A DNA stretch of 30,152 nt from Erysipelotrichaceae bacterium (GCA_019415435.1 DXZE01000024.1:1-30152); one strand, 5' to 3'; positions 1-7,184 are shown, counted from the first letter of the stretch. The notes: generated by a model not told the origin, from the letters alone. Program-made: numbers and translations.

Positions 1-106
1 CTCCAAGACACAGGATTATGTCGCAATGATGATATGAAAAGGCATCCTGCATGATTTCGGCACCATACAGGTCACCATGAATATCAGATATAACAAGGTA
101 TTTCAT
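1..106 (-). CDS. YfcE-type metallophosphoesterase, N-terminal part (cut by window edge)
   Basis: The leftward frame starts at ATG 106-104 with a good GGGAGG ribosome site 10-15 nt upstream, and runs off the window after 35 codons. The visible start, MKYLVISDIHGDLYGAE, has the D-x-H metal-binding motif (Asp8, His10) of calcineurin-like phosphoesterases, and the last visible residues lead into the position of the family's GD motif. The small YfcE/MJ0936 class hydrolyses phosphodiesters with two bound metal ions in the cytoplasm; the physiological substrate is usually unknown. It is transcribed away from the panT operon. The identification rests on the N-terminal motif only, so the subfamily is an inference. 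Confidence 0.75.
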   Translation of the reverse strand, partial: MKYLVISDIHGDLYGAEIMQDAFSYHHCDIILCLG

Positions 107-159
107 ATGTTTATTCCTCCCTTTTCATCATAAACCTGTTTACAGTATCATGCATGTAA

Positions 160-187
160 TTGAGATTTTTTTAACATGTAATATAAT
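160..187 (+). promoter_or_regulatory. Promoter of the panT-coaBC-coaX operon
   Basis: TTGAGA at 160-165 and TATAAT at 182-187 are separated by 16 nt. Transcription would begin near 194, giving a leader of about 100 nt before panT. I looked for a folate or other riboswitch in this leader and saw no convincing conserved element. Confidence 0.6.
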
Positions 188-297
188 GTTTATGCCAGTC
201 AGACTATGATCTTTGGACATGGATCTGAGCATTCTGGTAATAAGTATCTGTTTGTATTCGCTGCATTCTGAAAAAAGGAGCGGCAGGAGGAGAAAAA

Positions 298-936
298 ATG
301 AATAACAGAAAAAAACAGATTCGGCGGCTTGTGTTGGCAGCTTTTTTTGTTGCCATAGAAATTATCATGACTGTAACACCACTTGGCTACATTCCGATTA
401 ATCCAGCATTGAGTGTTACAACAATGCATTTACCGGTAATTCTTTCCGGCATGGTACTTGGACCATCATGGGGCGCAGGTCTTGGCCTGGTATTCGGATT
501 AACCAGTGTAATACGTTCTACGATGAGTCCTGGCTTAGGCTCACTGTTCTTTACACCGTTTGTTGCATGGAAAGGTGTAAACGGTAATTACTGGAGCTTA
601 CTTACGGCGATTGGCCCAAGAGTATTCCTTGGCTGGTTTTCCGGAATGCTGTTCAGACTTCTGAATAAAAAGATGCAGTATGGTGCTGCGGCCGCATTAT
701 CTGCGGGCATTAATACATTTCTGCATACAGTAAATGTCATGGGATTAATATGGATCTTTCAAAGAGGAATCTATGAACAGGCAGGAGGAGCACTTGCGAA
801 GACTTTCCCGATTCTGATTGGGGCAACTTTCGCCAGCAATGGTGTCTTTGAGATTATTCTGGCTGTGATTGTAATTCCTGCATTGGTGGCAGCTTTAAAG
901 CCATCTATGGAAAGAATGGGGCTTATTGAAAAATAA
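298..936 (+). CDS. panT: ECF transporter S component, probable pantothenate-specific PanT
   Basis: A 212-residue, very hydrophobic protein with about six membrane segments and a short basic N terminus (NNRKKQIRRL), typical of substrate-binding S components of energy-coupling-factor vitamin transporters. Such proteins bind the vitamin in the membrane and are turned over by a shared EcfA-EcfA'-EcfT module, which is not encoded here. The start is set by AGGAGG about 8 nt upstream. Substrate is inferred from context: coaBC follows after 17 nt and coaX after that, so the operon would take up pantothenate and turn it into coenzyme A precursors. The family assignment is firm; FolT or HmpT-type specificity cannot be excluded from sequence alone. 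Confidence 0.75.
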   Translation: MNNRKKQIRRLVLAAFFVAIEIIMTVTPLGYIPINPALSVTTMHLPVILSGMVLGPSWGAGLGLVFGLTSVIRSTMSPGLGSLFFTPFVAWKGVNGNYWSLLTAIGPRVFLGWFSGMLFRLLNKKMQYGAAAALSAGINTFLHTVNVMGLIWIFQRGIYEQAGGALAKTFPILIGATFASNGVFEIILAVIVIPALVAALKPSMERMGLIEK

Positions 937-953
937 AAGCTTCAGGAGGTTTT

Positions 954-2147
954 ATGGAAAATAACAAATGTGTATTGATTGGCGTAACTGGCGGAATAGC
1001 GGCATATAAGACATGTACGCTTGTCTCCAGCTTAAAAAAACAGGGATATGATGTGAATGTATTGATGACAAAAGAGGCAGAAGCTTTTGTCTCACCTTTA
1101 ACATTTCAGACATTGAGTGCCAATAAGGTGATTACAGATATGTTCACGACTGACTATACGCCTGATGTACATCATGTTTCTCTGGCAAAAAAGGCAGATC
1201 TCATTGTGATAGCACCAGCTACTGCAAACACTATTGCAAAGGTGGCTAATGGCATTGCGGATGATATGCTGACAACAACATTCCTTGCGGCTGAATGTCC
1301 GAAACTGATTGTACCTGCCATGAATACACATATGTTAATGAACCCGGTAACGCAGGATAATCTTGAAAAATGCAGACACTATGGCATGCATGTACTGGAA
1401 AGTGATGCCGGATATCTTGCCTGTGGCGATACAGGCAGTGGCAGACTGCCGGAACCTGATGAAATTGAAGATGCCATAAAAGAGATTCTTGTAAAGGACA
1501 AGTTTCTGAAAGATAAAAAGATTGTCATAACTGCCGGTCCTACAGAAGAAGCACTTGATCCGGTACGTTATCTTACAAATCATTCTTCAGGTAAAATGGG
1601 ATATGCTTTAGCCCTTGCGGCACGCAACTATGGGGCAGATGTTACTCTGGTAACCGGAAAAACAAATCTGAAGGATATCCGTGGCATCCATACTGTTCAT
1701 GTCGTCTCGGCACAGGATATGGCAGAGGCAGTATTACCTTTACAGAAAGAAAGCGACATAATGATTCTGGCAGCTGCGGTTGCGGACTACACGCCAGTCG
1801 ATGTTTCTGATAATAAAATACATAAACAGGAAGGAAATACATCTTTGTCCTTAAAGAGAACAACGGATATTCTTTCTACACTAGGCAAGAATAAACAGGA
1901 TGGACAGGTTCTGATCGGTTTTTCCATGGAAACAGATCATATGATTGAAAGAACCAGGACAAAGTTAGAAGAAAAGAACTGTGATTATATTGCCGCAAAC
2001 AATCTGAAAGAAGAAGGCGCAGGTTTTGCGACAGATACTAACCGCATCACGATTCTTTCTAAAGATACTGAGAAACAGTTTGGACTTCTTTCAAAGTATG
2101 ATGCCGCATGTGAGATCCTCACATATTGTCTTAAGGAGAATGCATAA
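954..2147 (+). CDS. coaBC: Bifunctional phosphopantothenoylcysteine synthetase/decarboxylase CoaBC
   Basis: 397 residues, the usual length. It joins cysteine to 4'-phosphopantothenate (CoaB, C-terminal half) and decarboxylates the product to 4'-phosphopantetheine (CoaC, N-terminal half, FMN-dependent). Visible CoaC marks are GVTGGIAAYK near the N terminus, the active-site histidine in VHHVSL, the P-x-M-N motif in PAMNTHM, and the flap cysteine in ACGDTGSGR. The CoaB half begins about residue 184 with KKIVITAGPTEEALDPVR and holds NHSSGKMG and AAAVADYTP. AGGAGG precedes the start. The stop codon shares one base with the coaX start (TAATG), so the two are probably translationally coupled. Confidence 0.95.
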   Translation: MENNKCVLIGVTGGIAAYKTCTLVSSLKKQGYDVNVLMTKEAEAFVSPLTFQTLSANKVITDMFTTDYTPDVHHVSLAKKADLIVIAPATANTIAKVANGIADDMLTTTFLAAECPKLIVPAMNTHMLMNPVTQDNLEKCRHYGMHVLESDAGYLACGDTGSGRLPEPDEIEDAIKEILVKDKFLKDKKIVITAGPTEEALDPVRYLTNHSSGKMGYALALAARNYGADVTLVTGKTNLKDIRGIHTVHVVSAQDMAEAVLPLQKESDIMILAAAVADYTPVDVSDNKIHKQEGNTSLSLKRTTDILSTLGKNKQDGQVLIGFSMETDHMIERTRTKLEEKNCDYIAANNLKEEGAGFATDTNRITILSKDTEKQFGLLSKYDAACEILTYCLKENA

Positions 2148-2929
2148 TGTCTGTATTATTAACAGTTGATGTAGGAAATACAAATATATCTCTTGGCTTA
2201 ATGAAGGGTAATAAAACTATAGGTTCTTTCAGATTAACAACCAAGACGCCGCGTACTTCTGATGAATTCGGTATTGCAATTAAAGAACTGTTAGATGCGA
2301 CAGGTATCTCTGTAGATGATGTGGAAGATGTTATTGTGTCTTCCGTTGTCCCTAAGATCATGTATTCCCTGAACTCTGCCATGATCAAATATATTCATAA
2401 GACTCCGATTATCGTAGGACCTGGTATTAAAACAGGCATATCCATCCGTACGGATAATCCTCGTGAAGTAGGCGCAGACCGTATTGTGGATATCAGTTAT
2501 GCTTATCATACGTATCATCGTAACTGCATCGTCGCAGATTTTGGAACAGCCACAACATTTGACTATGTCTCTGAAGACGGGATTTTCCAATATACGGTAA
2601 TCGTACCGGGACTTGGCATTTCTGCCAATGCCTTAACAGCCCAGACAGCCAAGCTGCCGGAAATAGAAATCCGTAAGCCTAAAAGTATTCTTGCGAAAAA
2701 TACGGTGTTAGGTATGCAGTCAGGGATTGTATATGGCTATATCGGTACAGTGGAATACATCCTGAAACAGATGAAGAAAGAATTAAAGATCAAGGATGCC
2801 TATACGATCGCTACAGGCGGACTTGGCAGGGTTATTGCCAAAGAAACAAAAGAAATAGATCTTTATGATCCTGATGTTGCCTATAAAGGCATGCGCATCC
2901 TGTATGATCTGAATAAGAATGCGAAATAA
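2147..2929 (+). CDS. coaX: Type III pantothenate kinase
   Basis: 260 residues, normal for CoaX. It phosphorylates pantothenate with ATP, the first step of coenzyme A synthesis. The ASKHA-fold signatures are present: DVGNTN near the N terminus (phosphate binding), GADRIVD in the middle (pantothenate site), VADFGTATTFD, and ATGGLG near the C terminus. Type III enzymes are generally monovalent-cation dependent and insensitive to CoA feedback, so control may lie at uptake. Last gene of the panT-coaBC-coaX operon; a strong hairpin terminator follows at once. Confidence 0.95.
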   Translation: MSVLLTVDVGNTNISLGLMKGNKTIGSFRLTTKTPRTSDEFGIAIKELLDATGISVDDVEDVIVSSVVPKIMYSLNSAMIKYIHKTPIIVGPGIKTGISIRTDNPREVGADRIVDISYAYHTYHRNCIVADFGTATTFDYVSEDGIFQYTVIVPGLGISANALTAQTAKLPEIEIRKPKSILAKNTVLGMQSGIVYGYIGTVEYILKQMKKELKIKDAYTIATGGLGRVIAKETKEIDLYDPDVAYKGMRILYDLNKNAK

Positions 2930-2930
2930 A

Positions 2931-2970
2931 AAACATACGGTACAGAAATGAAATCTGTATCGTATGTTTT
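2931..2970. terminator. Bidirectional intrinsic terminator between convergent coaX and the nucleotidyltransferase gene
   Basis: A 14-bp stem with one G-U pair (left arm 2932-2945, right arm 2955-2968), a 9-nt loop, and A and T runs on the two outer sides. It can act in both directions. Confidence 0.88.
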
Positions 2971-2986
2971 GTTATAAGTGAAAGTC

Positions 2987-3898
2987 TTACTTCCAGAGTA
3001 CATCCGGATATTCACCGGCTGCTTTTTTCTCAGCAATCTTCTTAACAACATCCGGCTTATCTTCTTTATAAGTAACACCAAACCACTTGTCAGTAGAAGA
3101 AAGCATCTTGACAGAGCATTTACCTTCATTAATCAGATCACCTACAGCAGTAGGAATAACATGTTCACACTTCATTGGATTCTTATCCAGATTCTCCTGC
3201 AGGAACTTTGTGAAGATTGGTTCTAATTCATCAAAGATCTTAGGTGTAAATCCCCAGAAGTTCATGGAAACAAGCGCATCATCTGCGATTGGCTTCCATT
3301 CACCATTATCTTCATATACGGCATGACCATTCTGTAAAGCAATCTTCTGAATCTCAACAATATGAGATAAGTTGCCGTCTTTCTCTTCACAAAGGCCTCT
3401 TGTGACAGTACCATTCTCTGTTAATGTGTTCAGGCACTTGAAGCCTACCATTGCATAATGATCATCTGTGATTTCTTCGGTCAGATACTTATAGATAACC
3501 TGATAAGCATTTCTGCCATAGAAATCATCCGCATTGATAATGGCAAAAGGTTCGTTGACAATACCCTTGCATGCAAGTAATGCATGGGTTGTTCCCCATG
3601 GCTTTTCTCTTCCTTCCGGAACCTTGAAGCCAGCCGGGATATTATTCATATCCTGATAGGCAAAGTCTACTTCCATGCCGCCATTAGCTACACGGTCTGT
3701 TAATGCCTTTCTGAACAGATCTTCATGTTCCTTACGGATAATCAGTACAACCTTTCTGAAACCAGCACGATAAGCATCATAAATAGAAAAATCAATGATT
3801 GGTTCTCCATGATTACCTACACCATCGATCTGCTTCATGCCTCCATATCTGCTTCCCATACCGGCAGCGAGAATGACTAATGTCGGTTTTACACTCAT
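2987..3898 (-). CDS. Sugar-phosphate nucleotidyltransferase family protein
   Basis: 303 residues with one NTP-transferase (GT-A-like) domain. The N terminus has the nucleotide-binding signature LAAGMGSRYGGMKQ, and NADDFYG supplies the metal-binding acidic residues. These enzymes join a sugar-1-phosphate to an NTP, releasing pyrophosphate. The sugar and the base cannot be told: it is not a plain GalU or RmlA, and no sugar-pathway genes are beside it. The AAAGGAG ribosome site lies about 14 nt before the ATG, longer than usual. It is transcribed alone from an extended -10 promoter and ends in the terminator shared with coaX. Confidence 0.75.
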   Translation of the reverse strand: MSVKPTLVILAAGMGSRYGGMKQIDGVGNHGEPIIDFSIYDAYRAGFRKVVLIIRKEHEDLFRKALTDRVANGGMEVDFAYQDMNNIPAGFKVPEGREKPWGTTHALLACKGIVNEPFAIINADDFYGRNAYQVIYKYLTEEITDDHYAMVGFKCLNTLTENGTVTRGLCEEKDGNLSHIVEIQKIALQNGHAVYEDNGEWKPIADDALVSMNFWGFTPKIFDELEPIFTKFLQENLDKNPMKCEHVIPTAVGDLINEGKCSVKMLSSTDKWFGVTYKEDKPDVVKKIAEKKAAGEYPDVLWK

Positions 3899-3939
3899 GA
3901 TAATTGTTAAATCTCCTTTCGAATTATTCTCTCCTGACT

Positions 3940-3948
3940 ATTATAGCA
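3940..3948 (-). promoter_or_regulatory. Extended -10 promoter of the nucleotidyltransferase gene
   Basis: On the minus strand TGC precedes TATAAT (TATAAT at 3945-3940). No good -35 box is seen at the usual distance, as expected for an extended -10 promoter. Confidence 0.6.
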
Positions 3949-3949
3949 T

Positions 3950-3979
3950 CTGTCAAAAGGAAATGAACAATGATAAAAT
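3950..3979 (+). promoter_or_regulatory. Candidate promoter of maf giving a leaderless mRNA
   Basis: TAAAAT at 3974-3979 is preceded by TGA (extended -10), with CTGTCA at 3950-3955 as a weak -35 box at 18 nt. The ATG of maf begins 6 nt after the -10 box, at the expected transcription start. Confidence 0.5.
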
Positions 3980-3985
3980 TCAGAT

Positions 3986-4549
3986 ATGAAAGCGATTATA
4001 CTTGCGTCCAAGAGTCCACGCAGAAAAGAATTACTGGAGAAGTGCGGAATTCCGTTTATTTGTGATCCAGCGAATATTGATGAAACATTAAAGAAAGGTC
4101 TTTCTATACCAGAGACGATTCAGGAATTATCATGCCGTAAGGCTGCGGCAGTACTGGAAAGACATCCGCATTGCATTGTGATTGGTTCGGATACGGCTGT
4201 GACAATTGATCAGGAAGTATTAGGTAAGCCTGTTAACAGAGAACATGCCTTCGAAATGCTAAAGAAATTACAGGGAAGAACCCATCAGGTAGTAACAGGG
4301 TTATGCGTGAAGAGTGAATTCCGTACGTATCAGAATGTATCTGTTTCAGATGTAACCTTTGCGTCTATGACAGATGAAGAAATCAATCAGTATATAGATA
4401 CTGGTGAATGTGATGATAAGGCAGGTGCCTATGGCATACAGGGCTATGGAGGCCGCTATATCACGCATATATCCGGAGACTTCTATGCCATTATGGGATT
4501 ACCGTTAAACATGCTGTATGAAGAGTTAAAGAACATTTCATTGTATTGA
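3986..4549 (+). CDS. maf: Maf nucleoside triphosphate pyrophosphatase
   Basis: 187 residues, full length for the family. Maf proteins hydrolyse nucleoside triphosphates (dTTP, UTP or modified pyrimidine nucleotides in the YhdE-like class) to monophosphates, and act as house-cleaning enzymes. Evidence: ILASKSPRRKELL at the N terminus with the S-x-S-P-R-R phosphate loop, the catalytic Asp69 in IGSDTAV, LGKP, and AGAYGIQGYG near the C terminus. No ribosome-binding site precedes the ATG. The frame starts 6 nt after an apparent -10 box, so the mRNA is likely leaderless. The tRNA-Thr promoter overlaps the end of this gene. Confidence 0.92.
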   Translation: MKAIILASKSPRRKELLEKCGIPFICDPANIDETLKKGLSIPETIQELSCRKAAAVLERHPHCIVIGSDTAVTIDQEVLGKPVNREHAFEMLKKLQGRTHQVVTGLCVKSEFRTYQNVSVSDVTFASMTDEEINQYIDTGECDDKAGAYGIQGYGGRYITHISGDFYAIMGLPLNMLYEELKNISLY

Positions 4550-4568
4550 TTCAAAATTCTGATAGAAT
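4541..4568 (+). promoter_or_regulatory. Promoter of tRNA-Thr
   Basis: TTGTAT (4541-4546), a 16-nt spacer, and TAGAAT (4563-4568) preceded by TGA. The -35 box overlaps the stop codon region of maf. Confidence 0.5.
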
Positions 4569-4576
4569 ATAGGAGC

Positions 4577-4647
4577 GCCGATTTAGTATAGCGGTAATAC
4601 AGATCCATGGTAAGGATCAGCGGGCAGTTCAACCCTGCCAATCGGCA
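4577..4647 (+). tRNA. tRNA-Thr (anticodon GGT)
   Basis: A 71-nt cloverleaf: acceptor arm GCCGATT pairs with AATCGGC, D stem GTAT/ATAC, anticodon stem GATCC/GGATC with loop ATGGTAA (anticodon GGT at 4609-4611), T stem GGCAG/CTGCC with loop TTCAACC, and discriminator A. The CCA end is not encoded. It is followed directly by a terminator, so it is a single-gene unit. Confidence 0.92.
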
Positions 4648-4653
4648 CTATGT

Positions 4654-4682
4654 CCTGTCATAGATGTGACAGGCTTTTATTT
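4654..4682 (+). terminator. Intrinsic terminator after tRNA-Thr
   Basis: A 7-bp perfect stem CCTGTCA/TGACAGG with a 6-nt loop, followed by CTTTTATTTT. Confidence 0.8.
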
Positions 4683-4697
4683 TATGGGAGGTAAGTC

Positions 4698-5111
4698 ATG
4701 AATGATTCTGCAGTAATGAATAAAAGTAAGGAACTTCGTAATGATCCATCTGTTCACTACAATTGTGCGCAGGCTGTATTTATTCCTTTTGCGATACAAA
4801 AGGGATTATCATTTGAACAGGCAGCTGCCATTGCGGATAACTTTGGCGGCGGTATGAGGTTGGGATTAACCTGTGGGGCTATTACAGGCGGATTAATGGC
4901 ATTAGGACTTTATGGTGTAAACAGCCCAAGAGATGCGGCATTATTCATTCAGATGGTTAGCCGTAACCATAATCGTATGACTTCCTGCAGAGAACTCTTA
5001 TCTTCTGAAGTACATGAACCATCTGAAAAGAAACCGCATTGTGACAGGCTGGTTTATGAAGCCGTAGAAGCTGTTGAAACATTATTAGAAGAAAGAAATA
5101 TATCTATCTGA
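4698..5111 (+). CDS. C_GCAxxG_C_C family putative redox protein
   Basis: 137 residues. The pattern of cysteines and glycines fits the C_GCAxxG_C_C family: Cys23 in YNCAQAV, a glycine-rich block NFGGGMRLGLTCGAITGG with Cys59, then Cys97 (TSCREL) and Cys115 (HCDRL). The family is thought to be redox-active or to bind a metal cofactor; the reaction is not known. A good ribosome site (GGGAGG) lies 8-9 nt before the ATG. The gene stands between the tRNA terminator and a stretch of decayed genes and has no obvious partner. Confidence 0.8.
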   Translation: MNDSAVMNKSKELRNDPSVHYNCAQAVFIPFAIQKGLSFEQAAAIADNFGGGMRLGLTCGAITGGLMALGLYGVNSPRDAALFIQMVSRNHNRMTSCRELLSSEVHEPSEKKPHCDRLVYEAVEAVETLLEERNISI

Positions 5112-5139
5112 AAAAACAGTATGAGAGAAAACGTAAAGC

Positions 5140-5235
5140 ATGCACCTGTATCAGAAATTCGGATTCAAAGATGATGGCATATCTGAATGGAAAAGAGAAA
5201 CCTGGCATGAAATGATTTATCTCCAGAAGCCATAA
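5140..5235 (+). pseudogene. Remnant of a GNAT acetyltransferase (C-terminal tail only)
   Basis: The frame from 5140 reads MHLYQKFGFKDDGI and ends in TWHEMIYLQKP, which matches the last strand-helix-strand of GNAT N-acetyltransferases (L-Y-x-K-F-G-F followed by an aromatic-rich C-terminal strand). In-frame stop TAA at 5134-5136 lies just upstream and the acetyl-CoA-binding core is missing, so only about 31 codons survive. No ribosome site is seen. A terminator follows, as it would have in the intact gene. Confidence 0.7.
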
Positions 5236-5265
5236 AAAAACAGATCCATGAAGAATCTGTTTTGG
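5234..5265. terminator. Bidirectional intrinsic terminator between two decayed genes
   Basis: AAAACAGAT and ATCTGTTTT form a 9-bp stem around a short loop, with A and T runs outside. It separates the GNAT remnant from the convergent flavodoxin pseudogene. Confidence 0.7.
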
Positions 5266-5268
5266 AAG

Positions 5269-5691
5269 TTATGCTTCTGCAGTCTTTGAACACTGATCCA
5301 GCCATGTCTGAATCTCTTTTTCTTTTGTGACCAGATGATCTCCACCTTCAGAATCAAACTGGATCTCCTTCGCATTTACAAACTGATCAGCATTGCATGC
5401 CTTTTCCATATCTTTAATGACATGCCCAGGCCAGCGCCGTTTGTCATAAACGAAATAACCGTTTTGCCAGAAAATTGTTATGCGTCAAAGGTTTGATGGC
5501 AGGCTTATAGCCGCTGTTAAATTCTCTTTGTCCCCGATCTACAACTTCGTTATAACTGCCTGTATATGGTTTTACAGTATCAATTCTTTATCTGCATGCA
5601 TGGCTTTCTGCAGTTCACGCGCAATTCTTTCTGTATTTCCATTGGCCCATGAATAATATAAAATCAATGTTTTCTTCGTATAAATCGCCAT
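5269..5691 (-). pseudogene. Flavodoxin, broken by several frameshifts
   Basis: Read leftward from ATG 5691, the first frame gives MAIYTKKTLILYYSWANGNT then ERIARELQKAM, the FMN phosphate loop and first helix of a flavodoxin, and stops near 5570. A second frame continues with IDTVKPYTGSYNEVVDRGQR and then a third and fourth frame give SGKTVISFMTN, PGHVIKDMEKAC and, to the TAA at 5269, EIQTWLDQCSKTAEA. Together the fragments cover a whole flavodoxin of about 150 residues, with at least two, probably three, small indels between them. The gene is therefore recently inactivated. Sequencing error is unlikely to explain several separate breaks. Confidence 0.8.
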
Positions 5692-5723
5692 TCCTTCCCA
5701 TACAGAATACCGTTGTATACGTC

Positions 5724-5740
5724 TTTGGTAAAATACCAAA
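5724..5740. repeat. Inverted repeat upstream of the flavodoxin pseudogene
   Basis: TTTGGTA and TACCAAA form perfect 7-nt arms around AAA. It lies about 33 nt before the old flavodoxin start, a fitting place for an operator of that gene. No T run follows on either side, so it is not a terminator. Confidence 0.5.
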
Positions 5741-5793
5741 AGCTGACGGTACTATGCATGATGTGAATAGAATTTTATAAACCTTTCATTTTT

Positions 5794-5821
5794 TTGCAGC
5801 ATGTTAATAGAAAAATATAAC
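5794..5821 (+). promoter_or_regulatory. Candidate promoter of the HPr-D-LDH gene
   Basis: TTGCAG (5794-5799), a 16-nt spacer, and TATAAC (5816-5821). The start of transcription would be near 5828, inside the inverted repeat of the leader. Confidence 0.5.
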
Positions 5822-5865
5822 TAAAAGTTGTATCTTTAGTTAAGGAGTTATTTAACTGATATCAG
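5819..5865 (+). repeat. Nested inverted repeats in the leader of the HPr-D-LDH gene
   Basis: Three overlapping dyads follow one another: AACTAAAAG (5819-5827) against CTTTAGTT (5834-5841), GTTAA (5839-5843) against TTAAC (5852-5856), and the 10-bp palindrome CTGATATCAG (5856-5865), which ends just before the AAAGGAG ribosome site. They overlap the -10 box and leader, so an operator or a switching RNA hairpin is possible. No known regulator motif was recognised. Confidence 0.45.
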
Positions 5866-5880
5866 ATAAAGGAGAAAATA

Positions 5881-7179
5881 ATGAAAACATTTGAGTATCA
5901 GGTCCAGAATTCACTGGGCATCCATGCACGTCCTGCTGCAATGGTGGCACAGGCATGCGTTAACTTTAAGTCAGCAGTTACAATTGAATGCAATGGTAAT
6001 GAGGCTGCCGGTAATAATGTACTGCAGATTTTAGATCTGCATGCCGCAAAAGGAAGCACTTTAGTCTTCCATGTAGATGGTTCTGATGAAGATGCATGCA
6101 TTGAAGAGCTGAAGAAGGTCCTGGCTGAAATTGCACCTAAGGATAAGCCGGTATCTGTATTAAGAGTTGCTTTCTTTGGTACTAAGGCATATGACCGTAT
6201 CTTCTTTACAGAATTATCCAAGGATAAGGGTGAAGGTACCTATAATGTTGACATTACATATTTCAACACAAGATTAACAGAAGAAACTGCTAATCTCGCT
6301 AATGGATATGAAGCTGTCTGCATCTTCGTAAATGATGAAGCACCTAGACCAGTAGTAGAAACATTAGCCAAGGGCGGCGTCAAGCTGATTCTGTTAAGAT
6401 GCGCTGGCTTCAATAACGTCGATCTTGATGCGGCCAAGGAACATGGCATTACCGTATTAAGAGTACCTGCTTATTCACCATATGCAGTCGCAGAACACGC
6501 TATGACGATTATTCAGGCTGCTAACCGCAGAATCCCAAGAGCTTACAATAAAGTCAAAGATAACAACTTCTCTTTGAATGGATTGCTTGGTGTAGATCTC
6601 CATAATAAGGTTGCTGGTATTATGGGAACTGGTCGAATCGGTCAGATTATGGCAAGAATCTGCAAGGGATATGGCATGACTGTTATCGGTTGGGATGCGT
6701 ATCCAAATCAGAAACTTGTAGATGAAGGCTTATTAACATATGTTTCCAAGGAAGAATTATTAAAGAAAGCAGATCTGATTTCCCTGCATGCACCATTAAT
6801 CATGGGAGATGGCGGTACTTATCATCTGATTGATGAAAAGGCAATCAGTCTGATGAAAGACGGTGTCATGCTTGTTAATACTTCCAGAGGACCATTAATT
6901 GATACAGAAGCACTGATCAAGGGACTTCGTGCTAACAAGTTCCATGCCGTAGCACTGGATGTTTATGAAGGTGAAGATGCAAATGTCTATACAGATCACT
7001 CTGATGATATGATGCAGTCTTCTATTGTCGCAAGATTAACATCTTTCCCAAATCTGGTATTAACAAGTCATCAGGCTTTCTTCACACGTGAAGCTCTGCA
7101 GGCTATCGCAGCAGTCACAATGGAGAATGCAAGAAACTTCAATGAAGGTCTTCCTTACGGAAACGCTGAAGTAAAGTAA
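5881..7179 (+). CDS. HPr phosphocarrier domain fused to D-lactate dehydrogenase
   Basis: 432 residues in one unbroken frame, start set by AAAGGAG 7 nt upstream. Residues 1-87 are a whole HPr-like PTS domain: SLGIHARPAAM places a histidine at position 15, the residue phosphorylated by PTS enzyme I. Position 46, serine in Firmicutes HPr, is Asn46. After a short linker, residues 94-432 are a D-2-hydroxyacid dehydrogenase of the D-lactate type: NAD-binding GTGRIG at 249-254 with Asp272 after it, catalytic Arg336 in NTSRG, a glutamate in DVYEGE, and catalytic His397 in SHQAFFT. It would reduce pyruvate to D-lactate with NADH in the cytoplasm. The dehydrogenase part alone (about 338 residues) is full length. 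A phosphorylation-controlled enzyme is inferred, not shown. Confidence 0.9.
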   Translation: MKTFEYQVQNSLGIHARPAAMVAQACVNFKSAVTIECNGNEAAGNNVLQILDLHAAKGSTLVFHVDGSDEDACIEELKKVLAEIAPKDKPVSVLRVAFFGTKAYDRIFFTELSKDKGEGTYNVDITYFNTRLTEETANLANGYEAVCIFVNDEAPRPVVETLAKGGVKLILLRCAGFNNVDLDAAKEHGITVLRVPAYSPYAVAEHAMTIIQAANRRIPRAYNKVKDNNFSLNGLLGVDLHNKVAGIMGTGRIGQIMARICKGYGMTVIGWDAYPNQKLVDEGLLTYVSKEELLKKADLISLHAPLIMGDGGTYHLIDEKAISLMKDGVMLVNTSRGPLIDTEALIKGLRANKFHAVALDVYEGEDANVYTDHSDDMMQSSIVARLTSFPNLVLTSHQAFFTREALQAIAAVTMENARNFNEGLPYGNAEVK

Positions 7180-7184
7180 TTGCC

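Noticed and set aside
194..297. A folate-type or other riboswitch in the panT leader
   Set aside because: No conserved motif or stable multi-helix fold could be seen; only the promoter and ribosome site are supported.
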